Assembly: GCF_025345615.1 (NCBI RefSeq)
Contig: NZ_JAODWD010000001.1
Coordinates: 124,001-188,000 of the forward strand
Origin: Mycobacterium deserti
GTDB lineage: Bacteria; Actinomycetota; Actinomycetes; Mycobacteriales; Mycobacteriaceae
Length of the DNA stretch: 64,000 nt
Direction of reading: 5' to 3'
Within the stretch, counting starts at the first letter, position 1. Every line of letters starts with the position of its first letter. Below the pieces are notes generated by a model. It searched no databases, was not told the origin of the DNA, and saw nothing but the letters and a program-made list of their open reading frames with translations. The position numbers and the translations under genes are program-made. Shown here one piece after another: positions 48,959 through 56,262 of this stretch.

Positions 48959-49546
48959 TTAGACCGTCGCGGGCACCCAGCAGTCCGCGGTGTGGTCGTC
49001 GACCATTCCGGTGGCCTGCATCAGGGCATAGGCCGTCGTCGGTCCGACGAACCGGAAGCCGCGCCGCTTGAGTTCCTTGGCCATGGCCGTCGACTCCGGC
49101 GTGACGGCGGGCACCTGCGTGAAGTCGGCGGGCCGGGGCCGTTGCGGCGGCGCGAACGACCACAGCAAATCGGCCAGATCCACCCCGGCTTCCTCGAGAT
49201 CGACGGCCGCGCGGGCATTGGCGATGGTGGCCTCGATCTTGGCTCGGTTACGCACGATGCCGGCGTCGGCCATCAGCCGTTGGACGTCCAGGTCCGTGTA
49301 GCCGGCGACGCGAGCGACGTCGAACTCGTCGAACGCGCGGCGGAAGTTCTCCCGCTTGCGCAGGATGATCAACCAGGACAACCCGCTCTGGAACGCCTCG
49401 AGCGTGATCCGTTCGAACAGCGCCTTCGAATCGCGCAGCGGCCGGCCCCACTCGGTGTCGTGGTAGTCGCGATACAGTACGAAATCAGCTGGTGCCAAAC
49501 GTGATTCGTCGATCCATGCGCAGCGGACACGGCCGTCGGTGCTCAC
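48959..49546 (-). CDS. tag: DNA-3-methyladenine glycosylase I
   Basis: 195 residues. 'RCAWIDESRLAPADFVLYRD' and 'YHDTEWGRPLRDSKALFERI' form the Tag N-terminus, with Cys and His zinc ligands. 'LEAFQSGLSWLIILRKRENF' is the helix-hairpin region, and the C-terminal 'GMVDDHTADCW' supplies the remaining His and Cys ligands. It removes 3-methyladenine from alkylated DNA. Its ATG overlaps the stop of the DivIVA-like gene, so the repair enzyme is translated from that transcript. Confidence 0.93.
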   Translation of the reverse strand: MSTDGRVRCAWIDESRLAPADFVLYRDYHDTEWGRPLRDSKALFERITLEAFQSGLSWLIILRKRENFRRAFDEFDVARVAGYTDLDVQRLMADAGIVRNRAKIEATIANARAAVDLEEAGVDLADLLWSFAPPQRPRPADFTQVPAVTPESTAMAKELKRRGFRFVGPTTAYALMQATGMVDDHTADCWVPATV

Positions 49547-49920
49547 GGGTCGTCCCGATCGGCTACATCGTCGGCGATCAGGGCGTGCGCGCCGTCGATG
49601 CGTTGGTCGCGGTCGTCGTCGGGGTCGAACCCGTTCGCGGCGCTCACTGCCGCCAGCTGGCCGCGCAGCAGGTCGAGCTCCTGCCCCAGCCGGTCGAGCA
49701 CCCAGTCGACCTCGCTGGTCTTGTAGCCGCGCAGTGTCTGGGTGAACTTGACCGCGTCGACGTCGGCGCCGGTGACGCCGGAGGCGGGCAACACGGTGGC
49801 GGTGGTGTCGCGCGGCAGCGGCGGCAGCGTCTCGCCCCGCCCGAACAGCGCACTGCCCAGGGCGAACAGCACGACGGCGATCAGAACCAGCACGACCAGA
49901 TACAGCAGAACCAGGGTCAC
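49543..49920 (-). CDS. Small membrane-anchored DivIVA-domain protein
   Basis: 125 residues. One N-terminal TM helix 'LVLLYLVVLVLIAVVLFALG' is followed by a linker, then 'VDAVKFTQTLRGYKTSEVDW' and 'VLDRLGQELDLLRGQLA', the DivIVA N-terminal consensus with a short coiled coil. M. tuberculosis Rv1209 has this layout. It may mark curved or polar membrane, by analogy with Wag31; no direct evidence. It lies 29 bp downstream of gpgS and couples to tag. Confidence 0.82.
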   Translation of the reverse strand: MTLVLLYLVVLVLIAVVLFALGSALFGRGETLPPLPRDTTATVLPASGVTGADVDAVKFTQTLRGYKTSEVDWVLDRLGQELDLLRGQLAAVSAANGFDPDDDRDQRIDGAHALIADDVADRDDP

Positions 49921-49949
49921 GCCCTCGATACTGCCTCAGGCCGGTGACA

Positions 49950-50912
49950 TCAGGCGTACGGGCGCAACGTGTTCATCGGCGGCCGGTCCTCGAGCGAGAC
50001 CGTCGACGACCGCGGCGTGAAGTCGATTCCGTCGGCGAAGAACTGCGTCAGCCCGATCCCGGAGTCCGGCACCCCGCAGCGCGAGAGCAGGGTCGCGATC
50101 ACCTGCCTGCTCATCGAGGCCAGCTCGGTCAGCGGCCGGTTGCGATGCGTACGCACGCCGAGGTTGACCTGAGCGATCGCGTCAAGTCCGAGGCGGTCGT
50201 ACGCGTCGACCAGCAGCCCGATCTCCACGCCGTACCCGGGTGCGAACGGGACTGCGGTCAGCAGCTCGCGGGTGCCCGCGTACTCGCCGCCCAGCGGCTG
50301 CAGGATGCAGCCCAGTTCGGGGCGCAGCGCCGTCAGCAGTGGCCGGGCGACCAGCTCGGTGACCCGGCCCCCGCCGTTGGCGTCCTCGCTGCCGCTGATC
50401 TTCAGCGGTCGCCGGTAGAAGCCCTTGACCAGGTGCACGCCCTCGGTGGTCAGCAGCGGCCCGACGAGTCGCGGCACGAACATCGGGTCGGGGTCGATGA
50501 GGTCCGAGTCGACGAACACCACGATGTCGCCGGTCGTGGCGGCCAGCGAACGCCACAGCACCTCACCCTTGCCGGACTGCGGCGCGACCTCGGGCAGTGC
50601 CACCTCGCGGCTGATCACCCTGGCGCCCGCGGCCAGCGCGCGGATCTCGGTGTCGTCGGTCGAGCCCGAGTCGAGCACGATGAGCTCGTCGACCAGGCCA
50701 CCAAGCAGCGGGGTGATCGTCTCGACGACGCTCCCGACGGTCTGTTCCTCGTTGAGGGCGGGCAGCACCACCGAAATCGTGCGCGACCCCTTGGCGGCTT
50801 CGAGTTCGGCAACGGTCCACGTCGGCCTGGAGAAGCTGTGGTCGGCGAGCCACCGAGCGGTGACGACGTCCGTGCCGGGTGTATCAGGTGTCAGCTCAGA
50901 AAGCACAGTCAT
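49950..50912 (-). CDS. gpgS: Glucosyl-3-phosphoglycerate synthase
   Basis: 320 residues. A GT-A fold with 'SVVLPALNEEQTVGSVVETI', the nucleotide-binding 'LIVLDSGSTDDTEIRALAAG' and the metal DxD in 'GDIVVFVDSDLIDPDPMFV'. 'APGYGVEIGLLVDAYDRLGL' and 'QVNLGVRTHRNRPL' complete the retaining GT81 pattern. It makes glucosyl-3-phosphoglycerate, the first step to methylglucose lipopolysaccharides. The start overlaps the folP2 stop (ATGA). Confidence 0.95.
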   Translation of the reverse strand: MTVLSELTPDTPGTDVVTARWLADHSFSRPTWTVAELEAAKGSRTISVVLPALNEEQTVGSVVETITPLLGGLVDELIVLDSGSTDDTEIRALAAGARVISREVALPEVAPQSGKGEVLWRSLAATTGDIVVFVDSDLIDPDPMFVPRLVGPLLTTEGVHLVKGFYRRPLKISGSEDANGGGRVTELVARPLLTALRPELGCILQPLGGEYAGTRELLTAVPFAPGYGVEIGLLVDAYDRLGLDAIAQVNLGVRTHRNRPLTELASMSRQVIATLLSRCGVPDSGIGLTQFFADGIDFTPRSSTVSLEDRPPMNTLRPYA

Positions 50913-51784
50913 GCCAGTCCCCTCACCGTGCGCGTCGGCGGACGCCCGCCCTGGATCGACGCGACCATCTCCAGCACGCGTCGCGTGGGCCCGACTTCAT
51001 GCACCCGGAACATCGCGGCTCCCTGCGCGGCGGCCAACGCGGTCGCCGCCAGGGTGCCCTCCAGGCGTTCGGTTAAGTCCACACCCAGAGTTTCCCCGAC
51101 AAAGTCCTTGTTACTCAGCGCCATCAGGACCGGCCATCCAGTTTTTACAAGGTCTTTTACGTGGCGCAACAAACTAAGACCGTGGTAAGTGTTCTTGCCG
51201 AAATCGTGGGTCGGATCGATCAGCACCGCGTCGCGGGCGACCCCGGCCGCGACCGCGAGTTCGGCCGCGGCGGTCACCTCGGCGATGACGTCGTCGACGA
51301 TGCCGCGGGTTGTGGTCCCGTAGTTGACCCGGAACGGGCGGGTCCGCGGTTGTGCACCGCCGGTGTGAGAGCACACCAGGCCGGCGCCGAACTCCGCGGC
51401 GACCTCCGGCAGTCCGGGGTCGTGTCCGCCCCACGTGTCGTTGATCAGGTCCGCGCCCGCCGCGCAGGCCTGTTTGGCCACCGATGCGCGCCAGGTGTCG
51501 ACGCTGATCAGTTGATCTGGATAGGTGGCGCGCAGCCATTCGATGAAGGGGACAACGCGGGCGATCTCCTCGTCGACGTCGACGGAACTGCCCGGGCCGG
51601 CCTTGACGCCGCCCACGTCGACCACGTCGGCGCCGTCTTCGATCACCCGGTGCGCGGCCGTTTTCGCGGCGTCGTCGCGAAACGTCGCGCCGCGGTCGTA
51701 GAACGAATCCGGCGTCCGGTTGACGATCGCCATGATCAACGCGCGATCGCCGGCCACCGGGCGGCCCAGGAACCTCGACTCCAC
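50909..51784 (-). CDS. folP2: Dihydropteroate synthase paralogue FolP2
   Basis: 291 residues, TIM-barrel pterin-binding family. Several active-site loops differ from true DHPS. Loop 1 is 'VNRTPDSFYDRG' rather than NVTPDSF. The loop 2 ESTRPG stretch is 'GGVKAGPGSSV'. 'DPTHDFGK' replaces DPGIGFGK, and 'LSNKDFVGE' replaces SRKGFIG. M. tuberculosis FolP2 has the same substitutions and lacks DHPS activity, so a different reaction is likely. It is coupled to gpgS by ATGA. TAGCCT at 51791-51796 ends 6 nt before the GTG, predicting a leaderless start. Confidence 0.92.
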   Translation of the reverse strand: MESRFLGRPVAGDRALIMAIVNRTPDSFYDRGATFRDDAAKTAAHRVIEDGADVVDVGGVKAGPGSSVDVDEEIARVVPFIEWLRATYPDQLISVDTWRASVAKQACAAGADLINDTWGGHDPGLPEVAAEFGAGLVCSHTGGAQPRTRPFRVNYGTTTRGIVDDVIAEVTAAAELAVAAGVARDAVLIDPTHDFGKNTYHGLSLLRHVKDLVKTGWPVLMALSNKDFVGETLGVDLTERLEGTLAATALAAAQGAAMFRVHEVGPTRRVLEMVASIQGGRPPTRTVRGLA

Positions 51785-51790
51785 GCCTCC

Positions 51791-51796
51791 AGGCTA
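51791..51796 (-). promoter_or_regulatory. -10 hexamer TAGCCT of folP2-gpgS
   Basis: Minus-strand TAGCCT ends 6 nt before the folP2 GTG at 51784; GGAGGC lies between and may help if the transcript starts upstream. Confidence 0.5.
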
Positions 51797-51867
51797 CGGG
51801 CGTGCGGATTGGGCGCGCTTTCGCTCGCTGAGCGGGCATTACCGCGCCGAAATCACGGGCGGCCGGT

Positions 51868-51873
51868 TAGCCT
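51868..51873 (+). promoter_or_regulatory. -10 hexamer TAGCCT of LAL regulator gene
   Basis: TAGCCT lies 38 nt before the GTG at 51912. The predicted 30-nt leader carries AGGAGG 5 nt before the start. Confidence 0.5.
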
Positions 51874-51911
51874 GCTCGCAGGAAATCGCACTCGGTCAAG
51901 CAGGAGGCCCG

Positions 51912-54638
51912 GTGTACCTCGTCGGCCGGAAAGCGGAGCGCCAGGCTCTCGACGACCTGTTGGCCGCGGTGCGCGAAGGCACGAGCAGCACGCTCGTCGT
52001 CACCGGCGAGGCAGGCATCGGCAAGACCGCGCTGCTCGATCATGTGGCGGACCAGGCGAGCGGACTGCTGGTGACGCGGGTGGCCGGCATCGACTCCGAG
52101 ATGGAGTTCGCTTTTGCGGCGCTGCATCAACTGTGCGCGCCGATGGCGGAACGACTGGACCGCATCCCGAAACCGCAACGCGACGCCCTCCGCACGACGT
52201 TCGGGGAACGCGAGGGCCCGGCCCCGGACCCGTTCCTGGTCGGGTTGGCGGTGCTCAGCCTGCTGTCCGAGGCCGCGGCGCAGCGCCCGGTGCTCGTACT
52301 GGTCGACGACCAGCAGTGGCTGGATCTGGCGTCGGCGCAGGTGCTCACCTTCGTCGCCCGTCGACTCGTTGCGGAGTCCGTCGGGATGGTTTTCGCGACC
52401 CGGGTGGTGGGCGGCCTGGCCGGGCTGCCGGAATTGACGGTCTCCCCCTTGCGCGACGAAGAGTCGCACGCGTTGTTGGCCACCGTGCTCGACGGCCCGC
52501 TCGATCCGCGCGTCAGGGACCGGATCCTCGCTGAAGCACACGGCAACCCGCTGGCGCTGGTGGAGTTTTCGCGGTCGCTGCGCAGCGAGGAACTGGCGGG
52601 CGGATTCGGAGCGCCGGGTGCGCCACTGTCGCACAGCCTGGAAGGGACGTTCCGCAGACAGGTCGAGGCGTTGCCTGCTGCGACCCGCCGGCTGCTGGCC
52701 CTGGCCGCGGCCGATCCCGCGGGCGATCCGTCGCTGCTGTGGTCGGCGGCCGAATTGCTCGGCCTCGCGACAGAGGCCGCCGAACCAGCGATCGAGTCCG
52801 GGCTGGCCGAGATCGGCACGCGAGTTCGGTTCCGCCACCCGCTGATCCGCGCAACCGCCTACCGGTCGGTGCCGTTGTCGGACCGGCGGCGCATCCACGG
52901 GGCACTGGCCGCCGTCACCGACGAGGCCGTCGACCCGGACCGCCGGGCCTGGCATCTGGGCCATGCGGCGGTGGGGCCGGATGACACGGTGGCCGACGAG
53001 CTGGAGCGCTCGGCGGGCCGGGTACAGGCCCGCGGCGGGATCACGGCGGCGGCTGCCTTCCTCGAGCGGGCCTCGTCATTGACGCTCGATCGGCACCGTC
53101 GATGCGATCTGGCGATCGCCGCCGCGTCGGCCAAGGCGCAGGCCGGAATGCTGGACGGGGCACGGGAAATGCTCGCGGTCGCCGAGGCCGAGCCGTTGAG
53201 TGATCGGCAGCGAGCGCAGGCCGACCTGGCGCGCGCCGAACTCGCCTACGTGACCCGCCGCGGCAATGACGCCGCGCCACTGATGCTCAGTGCGGCACGA
53301 CGTCTCGAAGCGATCGACGGGACGCTGGCGCGCGACACCTATCTGGCCGCGTTGTCGGCCGCGGTGTTCGCCGGTCGGCTCGCCGCGGACGGCGACGTGC
53401 TCGAGGTGTCGGAGGCCGCGAGCGCGGCCACCAGGGCGCTCAGCGATCCCCGGCCGGCCGATCTGTTGCTCGACGGGTTGGCGACGCAGCACAGCGCGGG
53501 CTTCGACAAGGGCCTGCCCGCGGTCCACGAAGCGCTTCGCATCTACGGGCATCGAATGACCGCAGAGCAGGAACTGCGCTGGATGTGGCTGGCGAATGTC
53601 GCGGCCGCCCGCGTCTGGGACATGGATCGACTGACGTCACTGGCCCAACGGCACGTCCAGCTCGCCCGCGAAACCGGTGCGCTGAGTCAGCTTCCGCTCG
53701 CGCTCTCCAGCTACATCTCGGTACTGCTGTTCAGGGGACAGATGGCAGAGGCGTCCGCCCAGATCGACGAGCTGCGCTCCCTCGTCGAGGCGATGGGCGA
53801 GACGATGACCCCCTACGGCGCCATCAGCCTGGCCGCCATGCGCGGCGACAAGGCCAAGCTGCTGTCACTGACCGACACGACGATCCGCGATGCCACCCGC
53901 CGCGGCGAGGGTGTCGGGCTCACCGTGGCCGCATGGGCGAATGCTCTGCTGCACAACGGCTTCGGCGACTATTGGGACGCCATGAACGAGGGTTTGTACG
54001 CGACGGCCTATCGCGGCGACTGCACCTCCTCAGGCTGGGCCTTGGTAGAACTCGTCGAGGCCGCGGCGCGTTCGGGCGAAGCAGACGTCGCCGCCGACGC
54101 CCTCGAGCGGTTGTCGGAGATGACCGCACCCAGCGCCACCGACTGGGGACTGGGCGTCGAGGCGCGGTCGCGCGCCCTGCTCAGTGACGGCGCCACCGCC
54201 GAGCACCTCTACCGTGACGCGATCGAGCGATTCACCCGCGCGGGCATGCGGCCCGACCTCGGCCGGTCCCATCTGCTGTACGGGGAGTGGCTGCGCAGGC
54301 AACGTCGTCGCGTCGACGCCCGTTACCACTTGCGGTCGGCACACGAGATCTTCGAAGCGCTGGGAATGGCGGCCTTCGCCGATCGCGCCCGCCGAGAGCT
54401 CTCGGCCACCGGCGAGAAGGCCCGCAGTCGTGCGCCCCAGGCCGCGGTGCGCGAGCTGACGGCCCAGGAGGCTCAGGTCGCGAGATTGGCGCGGGCGGGA
54501 CTGTCGAATCCCGAGATCGGCGCACGCCTGTTCATCAGCGCCCGCACCGTCCAGTACCACCTCGGCAAGGTGTTCACCAAGCTCGGGATCCGCTCCCGCA
54601 GCCAGCTCGACTCCGCGCTGTCCGACGCCGACGGGTAA
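51912..54638 (+). CDS. LAL-type LuxR regulator with AAA/TPR-like region
   Basis: 908 residues from the GTG at 51912, with AGGAGG 5 nt upstream; the earlier open frame to 51720 is antisense to folP2. The N-terminal ATPase shows Walker A 'GEAGIGKT' (33-40) and Walker B 'PVLVLVDDQQWLD' near 131. A long Ala/Leu-rich helical repeat region of about 500 residues follows. The C-terminus has a LuxR/GerE HTH: 'LTAQEAQVARLARAGLSNPE' and 'SARTVQYHLGKVFTKLGIRS'. Such regulators sense an unknown inducer and activate transcription on ATP binding. The adjacent dehydrogenase and SnoaL-like genes are possible targets. Confidence 0.92.
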   Translation: MYLVGRKAERQALDDLLAAVREGTSSTLVVTGEAGIGKTALLDHVADQASGLLVTRVAGIDSEMEFAFAALHQLCAPMAERLDRIPKPQRDALRTTFGEREGPAPDPFLVGLAVLSLLSEAAAQRPVLVLVDDQQWLDLASAQVLTFVARRLVAESVGMVFATRVVGGLAGLPELTVSPLRDEESHALLATVLDGPLDPRVRDRILAEAHGNPLALVEFSRSLRSEELAGGFGAPGAPLSHSLEGTFRRQVEALPAATRRLLALAAADPAGDPSLLWSAAELLGLATEAAEPAIESGLAEIGTRVRFRHPLIRATAYRSVPLSDRRRIHGALAAVTDEAVDPDRRAWHLGHAAVGPDDTVADELERSAGRVQARGGITAAAAFLERASSLTLDRHRRCDLAIAAASAKAQAGMLDGAREMLAVAEAEPLSDRQRAQADLARAELAYVTRRGNDAAPLMLSAARRLEAIDGTLARDTYLAALSAAVFAGRLAADGDVLEVSEAASAATRALSDPRPADLLLDGLATQHSAGFDKGLPAVHEALRIYGHRMTAEQELRWMWLANVAAARVWDMDRLTSLAQRHVQLARETGALSQLPLALSSYISVLLFRGQMAEASAQIDELRSLVEAMGETMTPYGAISLAAMRGDKAKLLSLTDTTIRDATRRGEGVGLTVAAWANALLHNGFGDYWDAMNEGLYATAYRGDCTSSGWALVELVEAAARSGEADVAADALERLSEMTAPSATDWGLGVEARSRALLSDGATAEHLYRDAIERFTRAGMRPDLGRSHLLYGEWLRRQRRRVDARYHLRSAHEIFEALGMAAFADRARRELSATGEKARSRAPQAAVRELTAQEAQVARLARAGLSNPEIGARLFISARTVQYHLGKVFTKLGIRSRSQLDSALSDADG

Positions 54639-54693
54639 TCGCACTGTCGGGTGGCGGATGCGAATGCCCGCGCCGCCGACCGATCATCGCCTC

Positions 54694-55764
54694 ATGAAGA
54701 TGCGCGCCGCCCGGATGCACGGGTACAAGCAACCCCTTCGACTCGAAGAGATCGACGTGCCCCATGTGGGGCCCGAGGAGGTGCTGGTGAAAGTCGGCGG
54801 AGCGGGCATGTGCCGCACCGACTTTCAGCTCGTCGACGGTTACTTCGACACAGGGCTGGACATGGACTTCCCGATCACGCCGGGTCACGAGGTCGCCGGC
54901 TGGGTCGACGGGCTGGGCGCGGAGGTGCCTGCATCGGCCGGGTTGGCCGAGGGCGACCAGGTCGTGGTATTCGGCAGCTGGGGCGACGGCGCGTGCAGAC
55001 AGTGTCACGAGGGCAACGAACAACTCTGCGCGCACGGCGTCTGGGCGGGCTTCGGCCGGCATGGCGGCTATCAGGAGTACATGCCGGTCAATTACCGCTA
55101 CCTGATCAAGATTCCCGGGCGCGGTGACTTGTCGCCCGACACGCTCGCGCCGCTCACGGACGCCGGCCTCACCCCCTATCGCGGGTTGAAGAAGCTGCGC
55201 GACGCCGGCCACCTCCGCCCGGGCCGCACCCTGGCCGTCAGCGGCATCGGCGGGCTGGGCAGCTACGGCGCCCAGTACGCGAAACTGCTCGGCGGCGGTG
55301 CTGACGTCGTGGCCTTCGCCCGCAGCGACGAGAAGCTCAAGGTCGCCCTCGACAACGGCGCCGACCACGCGATCAACGTCCGCGACAAGGACACCGACGC
55401 CATCCGCGCAGAGCTCGAAAGCCTTACCGGCCGAGACGAACTCGACGCGGTGATCGAGTGTGCCGGATCGGCGGACGCGATCCGGCTGGCGTTCTCGCTG
55501 CTGGCGGCCGAGGGCGCGGTGGCGTCGGTCGGGCTGATCGGCAACCGTGTGGACATGCCGCTGTTCCCGCTGGTGGCCCGCGAATACACCTACTACGGCT
55601 CGTTCTGGGGCAACTACAACGACCTCACCGAGGTGCTCGCCCTTGCCGAGGCCGGTCAGATCAAGCACACCGTCACTCGCGTGCGCTTCGACGAGGTCAA
55701 CGAGACGCTCGAGGCGATCGCCCGCGGCGACGTCATCGGGCGCGCCGTCATCGTCTACGACTAG
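54694..55764 (+). CDS. Zinc-type alcohol dehydrogenase (MDR family)
   Basis: 356 residues from the ATG at 54694; ATGs at 54658 and 54700 are alternatives and no clear ribosome site decides. Catalytic zinc ligands are Cys in 'GAGMCRTDFQLVDGY' and 'GHEVAGWVDGLG'. The structural site reads D-x2-C-x2-C-x7-C ('DGACRQCHEGNEQLC'), so the first Cys is Asp, a substitution seen in some archaeal ADHs. The coenzyme site is 'SGIGGLGSYGAQYAKLLGG', and the downstream 'VVAFARSDEKLKVAL' suggests NADP or mixed use. Substrate unknown. It lies 55 bp downstream of the LAL regulator. Confidence 0.9.
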   Translation: MKMRAARMHGYKQPLRLEEIDVPHVGPEEVLVKVGGAGMCRTDFQLVDGYFDTGLDMDFPITPGHEVAGWVDGLGAEVPASAGLAEGDQVVVFGSWGDGACRQCHEGNEQLCAHGVWAGFGRHGGYQEYMPVNYRYLIKIPGRGDLSPDTLAPLTDAGLTPYRGLKKLRDAGHLRPGRTLAVSGIGGLGSYGAQYAKLLGGGADVVAFARSDEKLKVALDNGADHAINVRDKDTDAIRAELESLTGRDELDAVIECAGSADAIRLAFSLLAAEGAVASVGLIGNRVDMPLFPLVAREYTYYGSFWGNYNDLTEVLALAEAGQIKHTVTRVRFDEVNETLEAIARGDVIGRAVIVYD

Positions 55765-55774
55765 GAGAACCGCC

Positions 55775-55837
55775 TTGTCTGTGATCAGAGTGCTCGGCCT
55801 GACGCTCGCCCTGATGGTGACGTTCCCGCGGCGATGA
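55775..55837 (+). CDS. Possible 20-residue coupled leader peptide
   Basis: TTG at 55775 follows AGGAG (55763-55767) by 7 nt and opens 20 codons: 'LSVIRVLGLTLALMVTFPRR'. The stop overlaps the ATG of the next gene as ATGA. The peptide is hydrophobic with basic ends, like a truncated signal peptide. It may be a small coupled ORF that carries ribosomes to the SnoaL-like gene, or the remnant of a lost start region. No homologue is known to me. Confidence 0.35.
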   Translation: MSVIRVLGLTLALMVTFPRR

Positions 55838-56262
55838 CCTCGGCCGAGTCCTACGACGAGATCGAGACGCGCAACCTCGAGGTGGTGCGGGGCGGCCTCG
55901 ACGCGTGGCGTAACGGCACCGGCAGCCCATATGACGCACTGGCCGATGACGCGACCTGGGAAATCATCGGCAACTCCGTGGCGGCGCGGGTGTACGCCGA
56001 CAAAGAGGACTTCCTGGCCAACGTGATCCGGCCGTTCAACGCGCGGATGTCGGCGCCGCTGAAACCGACGGTGCGCAGCCTGTACGCCGACGGCGACACG
56101 GTGGTGGCGTTCTTCGACGCCGAGGGCACCGCCCGCGACGGCGTGCCGTACCGCAACACCTACGCGTGGTTCCTGACGTTGCGCGACGGCCGAATAGTGA
56201 AGGCGTCGGCGTTCTTCGACGCGATCGCGTTCGACGACCTCTGGCAGCGCGTGAGCCCCTAG
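55834..56262 (+). CDS. SnoaL/NTF2-like small protein
   Basis: 142 residues. The alpha+beta cone fold is suggested by the N-terminal helix 'EVVRGGLDAWRNGTGSPYDA', 'LADDATWEIIGNSVAARVYA' and the strand run 'VVAFFDAEGTARDGVPYRNT', 'YAWFLTLRDGRIVKASAFFD'. Proteins of this kind are ketosteroid isomerase-like enzymes or binding proteins; the Asp in 'GRIVKASAFFDAIAF' is at the usual polar end of the pocket. It follows the alcohol dehydrogenase and may share its substrate. Its TAG stop abuts the fadD6 stop with no spacer. Confidence 0.82.
   Translation: MTSAESYDEIETRNLEVVRGGLDAWRNGTGSPYDALADDATWEIIGNSVAARVYADKEDFLANVIRPFNARMSAPLKPTVRSLYADGDTVVAFFDAEGTARDGVPYRNTYAWFLTLRDGRIVKASAFFDAIAFDDLWQRVSP

Noticed and set aside
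48774..48962. 62-codon plus-strand frame between glgM and tag
   Set aside because: No ribosome site or promoter, atypical composition, and it overlaps the control region and 3' end of minus-strand genes.
49944..51188. 414-codon plus-strand frame opposite gpgS and folP2
   Set aside because: Antisense to two well-recognised enzymes; Arg/Gln/His-rich with no motif.
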